A stretch of DNA of 64,000 nucleotides from Taeniopygia guttata (taxonomy: Eukaryota; Chordata; Aves; Passeriformes; Estrildidae), in contig NC_133030.1 in the NCBI RefSeq assembly GCF_048771995.1, forward strand, positions 59,490,001 through 59,554,000. Direction: 5' to 3'. This document shows, piece by piece, positions 62,951 through 64,000 of this stretch (positions within the stretch are counted from its first letter, which is position 1; the number at the start of each line of letters is the position of its first letter). The translations under genes and the position numbers were made by a program. Under the pieces are notes generated by a model. The model saw nothing but the letters and a program-made list of their open reading frames with translations. It was not told where the DNA came from and did no database searches.

Positions 62951-63596
62951 AGTCCCCTCAATACTGCACAGCTGGAGAAAAAAATATATAGAAAGAGCAA
63001 TCCAATCAAATACATATTTCTGCCATATTGCTTTAGAGACAGAAGGCAGCTTATCTTGCTTTTATTTACACTAAGTTTGTCAATATAATTTGTGTTACTC
63101 TTGAAAATAAGGCTCGTTATCATATTATGTGCTGAGTTTAATTTACCATTATCTGCTGCCACTGACACAGCAGGGGAAGCTCAGCAAGGCTCACGGAGGG
63201 TGTAGGGCAAGGCTGTGACCTCCCATGTTAGTAACTGCTTGTGATTTTGTTTTCAGAGCCCTGCACTCCAGCTTTACATTGGCTCTTGCACTTCCCAGCT
63301 GGAGTTAAGCACTGGTGTTGGGCAGATATCAGAATGTGTCTGCTGAGCTCCAAAGTGCCATCTGCATCAGCCACAGGGCAAAGTGCAGCAGAGCTGTCAC
63401 TCACGCTGCTGATGTTCAGGTTGACTTTGGTTGACTTTTAAAAGCTGTTAGCAGTGATGACCTCTTCAGAAAGTGAAAATTAGCTTCTCATGTGACAACC
63501 AAATTCAGACATTATGTGGAGATTTTTTTTTTGTCTTCCTTGGAAACAAAGATGTTGGTCAAATCCAAGGGCTCTGTTATGATGTGATCCTTTCAG

Positions 63597-63722
63597 AAAT
63601 CACAGAATAGACTTGAATAGAAAATTCCTTAAGAATTTTCCCAACAATTCCTTAAAAATTCTACCAAACTAGCTTGGGAGACTTCCAGGGATGGAGCAGC
63701 CACAGCTTCTCTGGGTAACCAT
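63597..63722 (-). mobile_element. Degraded CR1 fragment
   Basis: AATCACAGAATAGACTTG at the left and TTCCAGGGATGGAGCAGCC then ACAGCTTCTCTGGGTAACC at the right are reverse-complement CR1. The middle is replaced by an AT-rich stretch in which AATTCCTTAAGAATT-like words repeat. Confidence 0.6.
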
Positions 63723-64000
63723 AAGATGCACTTACCTATCATTAAGATAATACTAATGAGATGAGTGTATTTACTTTTTATAAGTTTTAAACCAGCAAGA
63801 ATGGACATTACCTTGTAAAGGACGTTTTAAATTTTCCAAGTGCTCTTCTTCTGAAGCTCAGGTTGACACCAAGCATGAACTTCATGCCTGTCTCAGAGCA
63901 GGACATAAAATCTTGACTGATGGAGATTGTGCAGGTGTACAAATGCACAAAACCTCCCTGACTTAACTCTTTTATTTTTTAACAAGAGAAATATATTTTA

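Noticed and set aside
62663..63088. 141-codon plus-strand frame
   Set aside because: Antisense to a CR1 copy; composition follows the repeat.
48976..64000. A neighbouring gene upstream (DHRS7 expected by vertebrate gene order)
   Set aside because: No exon with a recognisable short-chain dehydrogenase motif or consistent splice phases was seen; if order is conserved, it lies beyond the window.
1..64000. CRISPR arrays, bacterial operons, tRNA or rRNA genes
   Set aside because: None seen; the short tandem repeats lack spacer structure and the window is clearly vertebrate.

Overview
The window looks like a piece of a bird genome, probably a songbird. It carries about a dozen CR1 LINE 3' fragments in both orientations, one likely endogenous-retrovirus LTR, AT-rich introns, and one vertebrate gene with normal GT-AG splicing and a CpG-island promoter. 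Nothing bacterial or viral-genomic is present. Species assignment beyond 'bird' is inference.

The only gene I can establish is PPM1A, the metal-dependent Ser/Thr phosphatase PP2C-alpha, on the minus strand. The five coding exons lie at 34108-33275, 31554-31437, 26489-26381, 23784-23727 and 21402-21373. All junctions are GT-AG, phases are consistent, and they join into an open frame of 382 codons plus stop, the length of human PPM1A. All the active-site residues I checked are present (R33, E37, D38, D60, G61, H62, D146, D239, D282). A non-coding first exon lies in the CpG island at about 47.6-48.98 kb. Two good donors are visible (intron starts at 48089 or 47762), and a perfect CRE, GC boxes and a CCAAT box lie just upstream. 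The 3' UTR is about 7.8 kb if the AATAAA at 13562-13557, which is followed by a GU-rich element, is the distal poly(A) site. Reading through the exon 3 donor gives seven extra residues and a stop, a 324-residue product that matches the length I recall for the human alpha-2 isoform.

Layout: 1-13543, intergenic DNA downstream of PPM1A with CR1 copies, an ERV/LTR-like block (2497-3563) and small tandem repeats. 13544-48650, the PPM1A transcription unit, nearly free of recognisable transposons (one small CR1 piece, inside the 3' UTR). 48650-48975, core promoter. 48976-64000, upstream intergenic DNA rich in CR1, with no gene recognised.

I found no sign of an undescribed system. The best items for a second look are the conserved-looking alpha-2 read-through, a CR1 copy with an internal segment inverted in place, a CR1 inverted pair able to form a long hairpin, and the odd base composition of the promoter (hexamer repeat, A/T tracts inside a CpG island).
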